A stretch of 10,949 nucleotides of DNA from Pirellulales bacterium (GCA_022844585.1 JALHLM010000168.1:1-10949), one strand, 5' to 3'. Shown: positions 1 to 7,903, counted from the stretch's first letter. Made by a program: numbers and translations. Notes: generated from the letters alone by a model not told the origin.

Positions 1-2
1 GC

Positions 3-473
3 ATCTACGAAGTTCTATATGACTGCTTTGCGCCGATTTTGATGCTGACTTACTGGCTGCCGACGACCCTTCTTAATTGGCGCATGACTCAGTTACGTTT
101 CTGCGCAAATGGTCTGGTTATTAACGCATTCATTCCGGCAAGCACGATCAGTGATCCTTGCTGGAAGAACGATCGACTCTATTTGACTTTGCCTGGTCGC
201 CACAAAATTTCTTACGCAATTCCTGCGGTCGATCGCGCCGCGGTCGAGCATGTCCTGAAACATTGGTGTTCTTGTAGCGCAGCAACCGCCGGTCAGGAGT
301 CGAATGCGTGGCGAATCGTCGTAATGGTGGTAGGGGTTTTTGCGATACCGCTCACGCTGATTGTCGCCCGTGGATTCTTACCTGCGCCAACGCGCGCTCC
401 ACGAGTGAGAACGACGACCGTTGTGCCCGCTTCGCCGACGATGACGCCTGCACCATCCGCTTCAGCAAGATAA
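3..473 (+). CDS. C-terminal part of an unrecognised membrane-anchored protein (5' end outside window)
   Basis: The frame is open from the left edge of the window to a TAA at 471-473, with no stop upstream, so this is taken as the last 156 codons of a longer gene; TTG at 39 and ATG at 42 are probably internal. The visible start is hydrophobic (residues about 8-25), suggesting the end of a membrane segment. A compact region follows, with the pattern LRFCANGLVI ... RLYLTLPG ... ISYAIPAVDRAAVEHVL (about 31-87), resembling the bacterial PH-like or DUF5673-type fold in which beta strands lead to an 'ip..dr..v..iL' helix. Residues about 103-125 form a clear transmembrane helix (IVVMVVGVFAIPLTLIVARG), followed by a Pro/Thr/Ala/Ser-rich tail. 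The PH-like reading is inference from pattern only. No function can be assigned. The gene converges on the transglutaminase gene, with a palindrome between them. Confidence 0.6.
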   Translation: MYEVLYDCFAPILMLTYWLPTTLLNWRMTQLRFCANGLVINAFIPASTISDPCWKNDRLYLTLPGRHKISYAIPAVDRAAVEHVLKHWCSCSAATAGQESNAWRIVVMVVGVFAIPLTLIVARGFLPAPTRAPRVRTTTVVPASPTMTPAPSASAR

Positions 474-481
474 ACGCGCCA

Positions 482-643
482 ACACTAGCCAGTAGCGCCA
501 GCGAGGGGGAGTTGACGTTGCTTTCGGCAACAAGACCAAACTCTCAACGACGTCGTTCGCAAATTGATTCGACGTCGTTGAGAGTTTGATCTTGAGCTTG
601 TTGACGACGTCCACTCTCCCTCGCTGGCGCTACGGGCTAGTGT
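482..643. repeat. 162-bp imperfect palindrome, MITE- or REP-like, between convergent genes
   Basis: The outer arms at 482-514 and 611-643 are reverse complements at 30 of 33 positions; two of the three mismatches could be G-U pairs in RNA. The core arms at 537-555 and 570-588 are a perfect 19-bp inverted repeat around a 14-nt loop (556-569). The stretches between outer and core arms (515-536 and 589-610) pair only partly. The whole element therefore folds into one long hairpin on either strand. It fills nearly the whole gap between the stop at 473 and the stop at 656, and probably acts as a bidirectional terminator. The outer-arm sequence (CTAGCCCGTAGCGCCAGCGA on one strand) is, from memory, a dispersed intergenic repeat in planctomycetes. 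No transposase or obvious target-site duplication is seen. Confidence 0.85.
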
Positions 644-655
644 CGTTGGTTGTTG

Positions 656-1528
656 TCAGATCGGCAGCACGTCGACGGCAACTTGCAACTGCGACTTGCC
701 GCCGCCAAGGACGACGCCCTTCACCGGGCTGATGTCGTGGAAGTCGCGGCCCCAGCCGATGGTGATGTGACGTTCGTCGGCCAGGCAGCCGTTCGTGGGA
801 TCGAAATCGACCCAGCCTTGCCGCGGCGAGTAAACGCTGACCCACGCGTGCGAGGCGTCGGCCCCTTCCAGCCGCGCATGGCCGGGCGCGGGATCAGTAC
901 GCAGATACCCGCTGACGTAGCGGCAGGCCAACCCCAGCGATCGCAAGCAGCCGATCTGCAGATGAGCGAAATCCTGGCAGACGCCGCGCCGCCGATCGAG
1001 TACGTCCTCGGTCGAAGTATCAATCGTCGTGGCCGTGGAATCGAACTGAAACTCTTCGTAGATCATCCGCGTCAAGGCAAACGCGGCGGACAGGATCGGC
1101 GCCTTGTCCTCGAAATGCGATGCCGCCATTTCGCGCAGGCGTTCGCTCACGCGGATGTACGGCGAATCGAAGATATATTCCAGCGCATCGACGGTGGCCG
1201 CGTCGTTCGTCGTGCGCAACAGCCGCGCGGCTTCTTCCCAAGGCTCCGAATCGTCGAGCGCCGCAGCTTCGGTGCGCGCCACTTCGACCAGGCTCTCGCT
1301 GGCGATGGTCAGTTGCGCATGCGGCGCGTAAATCGCAAAGCTGCGCACCTGATTGCCGAAGTAGTCGGGATAGTCGTGCAGCGTCGTCGGCGCGGGATCG
1401 ACCTCGAGCCGATGCTCCAGGCAGGTCTGGCCGTCAAACGTGCGCGGCGTCAGGCGGAGCACGTTGTGGCAGGCGTCGGCCGGCGTGGCGTACAGATATT
1501 CGGTGCGATGGCGCACGCGGTACTTCAT
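656..1528 (-). CDS. Transglutaminase-like cysteine enzyme (290 aa), third gene of the amidoligase operon
   Basis: This is a bacterial transglutaminase-like protein of typical family length. The N-terminal beta domain starts MKYRVRHRTEYLY and spans about residues 1-85. The papain-like transglutaminase core runs from about 140 to 255 and keeps the full catalytic triad: Cys184 in RRGVCQDFAH, His227 in GADASHAWV and Asp243 in DFDPTNG. The enzyme should therefore be active as an amidase, peptidase or acyl transferase. No signal peptide is seen, so it is probably cytoplasmic. The ATG at 1526-1528 overlaps the TGA of the upstream gene in an ATGA arrangement, and a GGAGG lies 6 nt before it inside that gene, so the two are translationally coupled. 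Family knowledge: such proteins sit beside circularly permuted ATP-grasp and alpha-E genes. Inference: it hydrolyses or transfers amide bonds made by the two ligases of the operon. The true substrate is unknown. Confidence 0.92.
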   Translation of the reverse strand: MKYRVRHRTEYLYATPADACHNVLRLTPRTFDGQTCLEHRLEVDPAPTTLHDYPDYFGNQVRSFAIYAPHAQLTIASESLVEVARTEAAALDDSEPWEEAARLLRTTNDAATVDALEYIFDSPYIRVSERLREMAASHFEDKAPILSAAFALTRMIYEEFQFDSTATTIDTSTEDVLDRRRGVCQDFAHLQIGCLRSLGLACRYVSGYLRTDPAPGHARLEGADASHAWVSVYSPRQGWVDFDPTNGCLADERHITIGWGRDFHDISPVKGVVLGGGKSQLQVAVDVLPI

Positions 1529-4068
1529 GGCCCGCCTCCCGCCATCGGCCGCGTGGATTGCACATGCGTGAGGTAAGTGCGCGTCAAGGTTTGCGAGAGG
1601 GCCTCCATCGTCCGCGTCATCCTTCGCAGCAGCGTCATCAAGCGCAAGCGTCGCCCGTTGCGGACCACGAGCACGAGCGAATCGACGTCCACGAGCCGGA
1701 CTTCGGAGAAGATCGACGTCACCATCCGCAGTTCCGAGGAGCGCGGCTCGCCTTTCCTCGTCGGTTGGATCGCTCTCAAGTGCTGGTAAAGCGCGGCCAA
1801 TTGAAACACCGCCGAGCGCGGATTGCCTTCGTCGGCCAGTAGCAAGTCCAGCACCGGCGCGGGATCGGGGCCAAAGACGTAACGCGAGCGATACGTCATT
1901 GCGCTATTGGCAATTTCCAACATCGCCAGCAAGCGCGGGCTTTCATCCTCGCTGGCCACGGCCATGCCGAAGCGCAATAGATCGCAGAGATCCGCGGCCC
2001 GTTCCAAGCGGCGGCCGATCTCCAGGAATTGCCAACCTTTGTCGCGCGTCATGCCGTCCATCGAGTGGCCGCTGAGCATCGAGAGCCGCGCCAACAATTG
2101 ATCGAGCGCCGCGAGCTGGGCGTCGGAGGAGTTCGCCTTGCGCCGCGCCAGCGGACGCAGATCGTCGCGCATCGTGTAGAGCGTGCGCCACGCGTCGACC
2201 GCCAGGCGATCGCGCACCGACATGCCAATTCTGTGTACTCGGCCGACATCGGCCGTGACCGCGCCGGAATTGGTTTCATCGAACGCCGCGCGATGAATCA
2301 ATCGCGAAATCAGCTCCGGCGTCCAGGCGCCGGCGGCCAGATCGCTGGGCGCGAGTCGCCCGTGCGCGACCAGCAACTCGGCGAAGCAACCCAACTCATC
2401 CAATTGCCCGTGCTCGGTCTGGTCGGTCAAACGATGCAACAGGCAGCGCGTCATCCGCGCGCCGAATTCGATTCGCTCCAAGTATCGCCCGAGCCAGAAA
2501 AGATCGTCCGCTAAACGCGAAGGGAGCGCGAAGCCGGCGCGACTGAGCGCCGCGACGCGGTTTCCCGTCGGCAACAGCGTGGCATGATCCTCCGCCGCGC
2601 CCAGCACCCAAACGTCCTTGGTGCCGCCGCCGGTTTGTTCGGTCATGATCACGGATTCCGCCGTCTCCGCCACGCGCGCCAACGCGCCTGGCATTACGCG
2701 GTACCCGCCGTCGCCGTTCGCAACCGCATACAGCCGCAGCATCAGATGCCGGGGCTGCAACCGCCCTTCCTGCCAGGCGGGCGAGGTGGAGAGTTCGACG
2801 AATTCCTGTCCGACATACAAATGCGGCCGCGCGCGCAATTCGGCGATCAGCGCGTCCTTGGTTTCCTTGGTGGCCCGCACGGAAGGCGCGTCCCGCCGCG
2901 GATAGGCCTTCTTGATCACCACCTGATCGAGATTCTGAATGACCTCGTCGAGCGCCGCTTCCTGCCCGCACCACCAGGTCGCCACGGGCGGCATCAACAG
3001 CGGCTCGCCGAGCAGCCGTTCGCACAAGCTCGGCAAGAAGGGCAACAACGCCGGAGATTCGACAACGCCGGCCCCGAGTGGATTGGCGATCGTCACTTTG
3101 CCCGCACGCACCGCTTGCAGCAGGCCCGGCACGCCGAGCAGAGAGTCTTCCCGTAGTTCCAGCGGATCGCAATAGTTGCTCTCCACGCGGCGCAGGATCA
3201 CATGCACCGGCAGTAGCCCGCTCAACGTTTTGAGAAACACGCCCTGATCGCGAACGGTGAGATCGCTCCCCTCGACCAGCGTGAATCCCAAATAGCGCGC
3301 CAGATACGCTTGCTCGAAATAGGTCGAGCTATAAGGCCCAGGAGTCAAGATCACCACGCGGGGTTCTTCCGTGCCCGCCGGCGCCATCGCCAACAATGTA
3401 TCGCGCATCTGCGCGAAGAACCGCGCGAGCCGCTTCACGCGCAAATCGCGAACCAGGTCGGGATAGACGCGGCTCAGCACGATCCGATTTTCTAGCGCGT
3501 AACCAGCGCCGGCCGGCGTGTCGGTGCGATCGGAAACGACCCACCAATGCCCGTCGGGCGAGCGCGCCACGTCAACCGCATACGTTGCGAGATAAACGCC
3601 ATCGGCGGGTTGAATCCCGGCCGCGGCGCGCAAGAACGCCGGATTGGCGAACACGATTTCCGGCGGCAAGTCGCCGGATAAGAACAATTCGCGCGGGCCG
3701 TAGATATCGGCCAACACATGGTTCAGCAACCGCGCTCGTTGGCTTACCGCGCGGCTCAGTTCGCTCCACTCCCGCGCGTCGATCACCACCGGCCAGGAAT
3801 CGAGCAGCCAGGGGCGCTCCTGTTCCATGTCGGTGCCGGGTGGATTGTACGTCACGCCGTATTCGCGCAACAAACGCCGGCACATGTCGTCCCGGGTTTG
3901 CAGATCGTCGAGACTCGCGCCGGCCAACGCCGAGGCCCAGCCGTTCCAGGCCGCGCGCACTTCCCCCTTGGCGTCGACGGCTTCGTCAAAATGTCCCGGC
4001 AGCCCGCAATATCCGTCGGGCAATCGCACCACGCTAGACGCGGCGCCGGCGGACTGGGATTGTTTCAT
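1525..4068 (-). CDS. Circularly permuted ATP-grasp (type 2) and alpha-E domain fusion protein (847 aa)
   Basis: Two domains, often encoded by separate genes of about 480 and 310 aa, are joined here. Residues about 20-495 are the circularly permuted ATP-grasp ligase (DUF404/DUF407 type). Landmarks are REYGVTYNPPG (68-78), DRTDTPAGAGYALENR (180-195), SNYCDPLELR (297-306), VVIKKAYP (383-390), RVMPGALARV (457-466) and TKDVWVLG (483-490). Residues about 516-835 are the all-helical alpha-E domain (DUF403), opening with the hallmark LPSRLADDLFWLGRYLERIE (515-534). The ATP-grasp fold activates a carboxylate as acyl phosphate and joins it to an amine; alpha-E function is unknown. Only one ATG (4068) fits the N-terminus, and no Shine-Dalgarno is visible before it. 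It lies 333 bp after the DUF2126 gene and overlaps the next gene by 4 bp. Substrates cannot be read from sequence. Confidence 0.93.
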   Translation of the reverse strand: MKQSQSAGAASSVVRLPDGYCGLPGHFDEAVDAKGEVRAAWNGWASALAGASLDDLQTRDDMCRRLLREYGVTYNPPGTDMEQERPWLLDSWPVVIDAREWSELSRAVSQRARLLNHVLADIYGPRELFLSGDLPPEIVFANPAFLRAAAGIQPADGVYLATYAVDVARSPDGHWWVVSDRTDTPAGAGYALENRIVLSRVYPDLVRDLRVKRLARFFAQMRDTLLAMAPAGTEEPRVVILTPGPYSSTYFEQAYLARYLGFTLVEGSDLTVRDQGVFLKTLSGLLPVHVILRRVESNYCDPLELREDSLLGVPGLLQAVRAGKVTIANPLGAGVVESPALLPFLPSLCERLLGEPLLMPPVATWWCGQEAALDEVIQNLDQVVIKKAYPRRDAPSVRATKETKDALIAELRARPHLYVGQEFVELSTSPAWQEGRLQPRHLMLRLYAVANGDGGYRVMPGALARVAETAESVIMTEQTGGGTKDVWVLGAAEDHATLLPTGNRVAALSRAGFALPSRLADDLFWLGRYLERIEFGARMTRCLLHRLTDQTEHGQLDELGCFAELLVAHGRLAPSDLAAGAWTPELISRLIHRAAFDETNSGAVTADVGRVHRIGMSVRDRLAVDAWRTLYTMRDDLRPLARRKANSSDAQLAALDQLLARLSMLSGHSMDGMTRDKGWQFLEIGRRLERAADLCDLLRFGMAVASEDESPRLLAMLEIANSAMTYRSRYVFGPDPAPVLDLLLADEGNPRSAVFQLAALYQHLRAIQPTRKGEPRSSELRMVTSIFSEVRLVDVDSLVLVVRNGRRLRLMTLLRRMTRTMEALSQTLTRTYLTHVQSTRPMAGGGP

Positions 4069-4168
4069 AGGAAGCGGGGGAATGACGAATGAATGTCGAA
4101 TGCTCGAACGACCGCATTGCGATCAACGATTTGCTTGGCTGGCGTCGAGCATGAATTGCAATTTGTTC

Positions 4169-4365
4169 AGCCCCAACGGGGCGACCGATAGTAGCCAGGG
4201 GTGGCAACCCCTGGAAACGAGTCGCAGCAGTAAACCTAAGCCCCAACGGGGCGACACGAATATCTGCGTAAAGTGCGTGTCGCCCCGATGGGGCTGCCGA
4301 GATTGTTTTCCGTTCCTCACCAGGGGTTGCCACCCCTGGCTACTATCGGTCGCCCCTTCGGGGCT
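4169..4365. repeat. 197-bp nested palindrome (multi-hairpin intergenic repeat) inside the operon
   Basis: The outer arms 4169-4214 and 4320-4365 are inverted copies matching at 44 of 46 positions. An inner pair, 4239-4258 and 4276-4295, matches at 19 of 20 around a 17-nt loop (4259-4275). Each arm is itself made of small palindromes: AGCCCC-AAC-GGGGC, and CCAGGGGT-GGCA-ACCCCTGG with an 8-bp stem and 4-nt loop. The unit starting AGCCCCAACGGGGCGAC occurs twice on the plus strand and, in variant form, twice on the minus strand. The two arm-tip mismatches leave each small hairpin self-complementary, since the changes fall in its loop or are paired within it. The element can form a long stem or a cluster of hairpins on either strand. 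I recall closely similar 'CCAGGGGTTGCCACCCCTGG' repeats as abundant in planctomycete intergenic DNA. It lies between two co-directional genes and could attenuate or process their shared transcript. Confidence 0.88.
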
Positions 4366-4401
4366 AAGTCGCGCTGCGGATTTCGACATTCGATATTCCC
4401 G

Positions 4402-7400
4402 TCACTGTTTCCCGCGGCGCAAATCAAGCGTCAGCGGGAATTCCGGGTTCAGTTCGGCGCGCGGCGTTGGCATCGGTCCGGCCGTGTGTCCTTGGGCGAG
4501 GAAGCGGGCCACGCGGCGCGATTCCGCTTCGAAGGCGTTCACCGGAAACGCCTCGTGGCTCAGGCCGCCCGGGTGTGAGACATAGTAGGAACAACCTCCC
4601 AACGAGCGGCCGCTCCAGGTGTCGTACACCTCGAACACCAAGGGAGTATCGACCGGAATGGTCGGGTGCAAACAGTTCGGCGGCTGCCAGGCCCGATAGC
4701 GGACACCCGCCACGGCCTCGCCCAAAACTTCGGTAGAGCGCAAAGGCAGCCGGCGGCGGTTGCAAAGGATCAGGTGGCGCGAATCAACCAGGCCGGAAAC
4801 CTTCACCTGGAGGCGTTCCAACGACGAATCGACGTAGCGCACCGCACCGCCGGCCCCCGGTTCTTCGCCCAGGACGTGCCAAGGCTCGATGGCCTCGCGC
4901 AACTCAATTTCAATTCCCGCGTGCCGCACCCGACCGTGGACGGGATATCGAAATTCGAAATGCGGGGCGAACCACGCCTCTTCCAGCGGGAAACCGGCGG
5001 CATTGAGGTCGCGAATCACGTCGCGGAAATCCCGCTGCGCGAAGTGCGGCAAAAGGAATTCGTCCTGGAGCCGCGTTCCCCAGCGCACGGGCTGCGCGCG
5101 ATAGGGGTTGCGCCAGAACCAGGCGACGAGCGCACGCAACAGCAGTTGCTGCGCCAGGCTCATCCGCGCGTGCGGCGGCATCTCGAAGGCGCGGAACTCG
5201 ACGAGCCCGAGCCGCCCCGTCGCACTATCCGGCGAATACAACTTGTCGATGCAGAATTCCGCACGGTGCGTATTGCCCGTCATGTCGACGAGGATGTTGC
5301 GGAAGATGCGGTCGACCATCCAGGGCGGCACGTGGCCGAACAAGCGCTGCTGGCGTTCGACTTCCTCGCAGGCAATTTCGAGCTCATACACGCTATCGTG
5401 CCGCGCCTCGTCGATCCGCGGCGCCTGGCTCGTCGGTCCGACGAACGAGCCGCTGAACAGATAACTCAGCGACGGATGATTGAGCCAGTAGACAACCATC
5501 GAGCGCAACAAGTCGGGCCGACGTAAGAATGGACTATCCGCCGGCGTCGGGCCGCCAAGGACGACGTGATTGCCGCCGCCGGTGCCGGTGTGGCGACCGT
5601 CGAGCATGAATTTCTCCGTGCCCAAGCGGCTCAATCGCGCTTCTTCATACACGCCGTGAACGATCTCCTGCAGTTCATCCCAATCGCCGGCCGGCGGCAC
5701 ATTGACCTCAATCACGCCCGGGTCGGGCGTCACTTTGAAGTAATTGATGCGGCTGTCCCACGGGGGCGGCTCGCCTTCGACGATGACCGGCATGTCGAGC
5801 GCTTCGGCCGTGTCTTCGATCGCGGCGATCAACTCCAAATACGCTTCGATGGTCATCAACGGCGGCATGAAAACATGCAACCGGCCGTCGCGCGGCTCGA
5901 CGCAGAGTGCAGTCCGCACGACCCAAGGGGCCGATTCACCGAGTTGCGGCGCGCGGTCGCGCAGCGATTCGCGTTCCGCTTCCGCGATTTCGCGCTTCAA
6001 GGTCTCGCTCAATTGCGACTGCATGCGCCGCGGCACCGTCAACGGCGGGGGCGCCGCGACGGGATCGCGCGGTCGGAGATACGGATACTCCGCTACCGCG
6101 ACCCACGGCAAACTCGCGACGGGCAAGCGCAGCCCGATCGGCGAATCGCCCGGGATCAGCACCAGGTGCTTGCCTCGCAACATCCACAGCCCGCTTTCCC
6201 AGGCCATCCGGCCGTCGCGCGTGCCAGGTTGCAACGGCAAGACGTAGCCGACCGGTTCGTTCAGGCCACGCTCGAACACGCGCCGCAACCGCGTGCGTTC
6301 CTCCGCGTCCTTGAGGCGGCTGTCCGCCGGATCGATGTTGATCGGCAGTTGACCTTCGCGCCGGAGGAAATGCACCGGATCTTCGAAGGCCGGCACCGCA
6401 TAGCCGGCGTCGACGTCGAGGCGCTCGGCCAGCACCTCGACGAAGCGTTCCGCGTCGGTGAACGTGCGGTGCTGTTTGTCTTCGATGTCGGCGATCAGCG
6501 CCGGGTTGTTCCAGATCGGATGCCCGTCCTTGCGCCAGTAGCAGGCCAGCGCCCAGCGCGGCAGTTGCTCGCCGGGATACCACTTGCCCTGGCCGAAATG
6601 CAACAGCGCGCCCTTCGTGAAGCGCTTTTGCAAACGCCGCAACAACACTTCGGACAACCGGCGCTTGTTCGGCCCGACGGCGGCGACGTTCCATTCCGCG
6701 CCGTCCATATCGTCGATCGAGACGAACGTCGGTTCGCCCCCCATCGTCAATCGCACGTCGTCGCTCTTGAGTTGCACGTCGACGGCGTGGCCGACCGATT
6801 CAATCCGCGTCCATTGCTCCTCGGTATACGGCTTCGTCACGCGCGGGTCTTCATGCACGCGCGTGATCCGCATCACGTGCTCGAATTCGGCCTCGCATTC
6901 ATCGAGCGCGCCGGAGATCGGCGCCGCGGATTGGGGATCCGGCGTGGCCGCGAGTGGAATGTGTCCCTCGCCCGCGAATAACCCGCTCGTCGGGTCGAGC
7001 CCTACCCAGCCTGCGCCAGGCAAGAACGCCTCGCACCAGGCGTGGAGATCGGTAAAGTCCTGCTCCGCGCCGGAAGGGCCGTCGAGTGATTTCTGATCCG
7101 GCTTCAATTGAATCAAGTAGCCGGAGACGAATCGCGCCGCGATGCCCAGGTGGCGCAACAGTTGCACGAGCAGCCAGGCGGAGTCCCGGCAAGATCCCGA
7201 GTTCTTCGCCAGCGTCTCCTCTGGCGTCTGCACGCCCGGCTCCATGCGAATCAAATACTTAATCCGCTGGTTGAGCAGAGAATTGACCCCGACGAGAAAA
7301 TCGATCGTCCGCTGTTCCTTGGTGTTGACCTCTTTCAAGCACTTCGCAAACGCCGAGCCGCCTTCCAGCTTCACCAGAAAGGGGGCAATCTCCCGCGACA

Positions 7401-7728
7401 GCCACGAGGCGTACTCGAACGGATAGCGCTCGGCCTCCGGCTCCAGGAAGAAGTCGAAGGGGTTGATGACCGTCATTTCGGCCACCAGGTCGACAATCAC
7501 GCGGAATCGATCGACCTTTTCCGGAAAGACGATCCGCGCCTGATAGTTCGACTGCGGATCCTGCTGCCAATTCAGAAAGTGCGCGGCCGGCTCGATCGTC
7601 AACGAGTAGGCGTGAATGGGCGTCCGGGAGTGAGGCGCCGGCCGCAGCCGCACGGTTTGCGGCCCCATCGTGATGAAGCGGTCGTAGAGGTACGAGGTTT
7701 CGTGATACAGCGCAACCCGAATCGACAT
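4402..7728 (-). CDS. Transglutaminase fused to DUF2126 putative amidoligase (1108 aa), first gene of the operon
   Basis: The N-terminal part (about 1-300) is a transglutaminase-like module with beta domain MSIRVALYHETSYLYDR and an intact triad: Cys180 in NSGSCRDSAW, His229 in FTDLHAWCEAF and Asp245 in GLDPTSG. The rest (about 310-1108) is DUF2126, predicted to be a circularly permuted glutamine-synthetase-like carboxylate-amine ligase. Its landmarks are LTMGGEPTFVSIDD (327-340), GRHTGTGGGNHVVLGGPT (711-728), SGSFVGPTSQAPRIDEARHD (759-778), TGNTHRAEFCIDK (817-829) and LVEFRAFEMPPHARMS (842-857). Length is usual for the family. The frame is open to an ATG at 7827, but the family N-terminus is MSIRVALYHE, and ATG 7728 has a GGAG 9 nt upstream (7738-7741), so 7728 is chosen. 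The protein is probably cytoplasmic. Inference: it makes an amide bond whose release or transfer is handled by its own or the separate transglutaminase domain. Confidence 0.92.
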   Translation of the reverse strand: MSIRVALYHETSYLYDRFITMGPQTVRLRPAPHSRTPIHAYSLTIEPAAHFLNWQQDPQSNYQARIVFPEKVDRFRVIVDLVAEMTVINPFDFFLEPEAERYPFEYASWLSREIAPFLVKLEGGSAFAKCLKEVNTKEQRTIDFLVGVNSLLNQRIKYLIRMEPGVQTPEETLAKNSGSCRDSAWLLVQLLRHLGIAARFVSGYLIQLKPDQKSLDGPSGAEQDFTDLHAWCEAFLPGAGWVGLDPTSGLFAGEGHIPLAATPDPQSAAPISGALDECEAEFEHVMRITRVHEDPRVTKPYTEEQWTRIESVGHAVDVQLKSDDVRLTMGGEPTFVSIDDMDGAEWNVAAVGPNKRRLSEVLLRRLQKRFTKGALLHFGQGKWYPGEQLPRWALACYWRKDGHPIWNNPALIADIEDKQHRTFTDAERFVEVLAERLDVDAGYAVPAFEDPVHFLRREGQLPINIDPADSRLKDAEERTRLRRVFERGLNEPVGYVLPLQPGTRDGRMAWESGLWMLRGKHLVLIPGDSPIGLRLPVASLPWVAVAEYPYLRPRDPVAAPPPLTVPRRMQSQLSETLKREIAEAERESLRDRAPQLGESAPWVVRTALCVEPRDGRLHVFMPPLMTIEAYLELIAAIEDTAEALDMPVIVEGEPPPWDSRINYFKVTPDPGVIEVNVPPAGDWDELQEIVHGVYEEARLSRLGTEKFMLDGRHTGTGGGNHVVLGGPTPADSPFLRRPDLLRSMVVYWLNHPSLSYLFSGSFVGPTSQAPRIDEARHDSVYELEIACEEVERQQRLFGHVPPWMVDRIFRNILVDMTGNTHRAEFCIDKLYSPDSATGRLGLVEFRAFEMPPHARMSLAQQLLLRALVAWFWRNPYRAQPVRWGTRLQDEFLLPHFAQRDFRDVIRDLNAAGFPLEEAWFAPHFEFRYPVHGRVRHAGIEIELREAIEPWHVLGEEPGAGGAVRYVDSSLERLQVKVSGLVDSRHLILCNRRRLPLRSTEVLGEAVAGVRYRAWQPPNCLHPTIPVDTPLVFEVYDTWSGRSLGGCSYYVSHPGGLSHEAFPVNAFEAESRRVARFLAQGHTAGPMPTPRAELNPEFPLTLDLRRGKQ

Positions 7729-7818
7729 GCGGACCCACTCCACGGCGGAAATTCCAGACACCGGAATGCGCGCAACAGCCCGCACTCTGGCCACATGCTC
7801 CGCCACGGGCCGTACCCC

Positions 7819-7848
7819 AGGATACACGCGATGCGGCCAGATTGCTAA
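7819..7848 (-). promoter_or_regulatory. Weak candidate sigma-70-type promoter for the amidoligase operon
   Basis: On the minus strand TTAGCA (7848-7843) and TATCCT (7824-7819) are separated by 18 nt, each matching 4 of 6 consensus positions. It would place the transcript start about 80 nt before the ATG at 7728. In GC-rich DNA such matches arise by chance, so this is only a candidate. Confidence 0.2.
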
Positions 7849-7903
7849 TGGCCGGCGTGCCGGGGCGAGGTACGGTCTGCTCGCGAGCCAAGTGGAACGA
7901 TTC

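Noticed and set aside
580..593. AGAGTTTGATCTTG resembles the conserved 5' end of 16S rRNA
   Set aside because: The match is about a dozen bases inside the palindrome core and is explained by the inverted repeat; no further rRNA sequence follows.
4123..4389. 88-codon minus-strand frame through the nested palindrome (and 3827-4585 on the plus strand)
   Set aside because: The peptide is a translation of the repeat itself (SPRWGLG, GCHPWLLSVAPLGL), which I recognise as a typical spurious call over this repeat type.
5566..6981. 471-codon open frame on the plus strand, antisense to the DUF2126 protein gene
   Set aside because: The translation is rich in Arg, His, Gln and Ala with no domain character, and the minus strand here encodes a well-recognised conserved protein. 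It is a GC-driven shadow frame. The same holds for 650-1576 and 2029-2514.
7729..7827. 33-codon N-terminal extension of the DUF2126 protein (ATG 7827)
   Set aside because: The family N-terminus is MSIRVALYHE at 7728, which has its own GGAG; the extension lacks protein-like composition and contains the region where a leader and promoter are expected.
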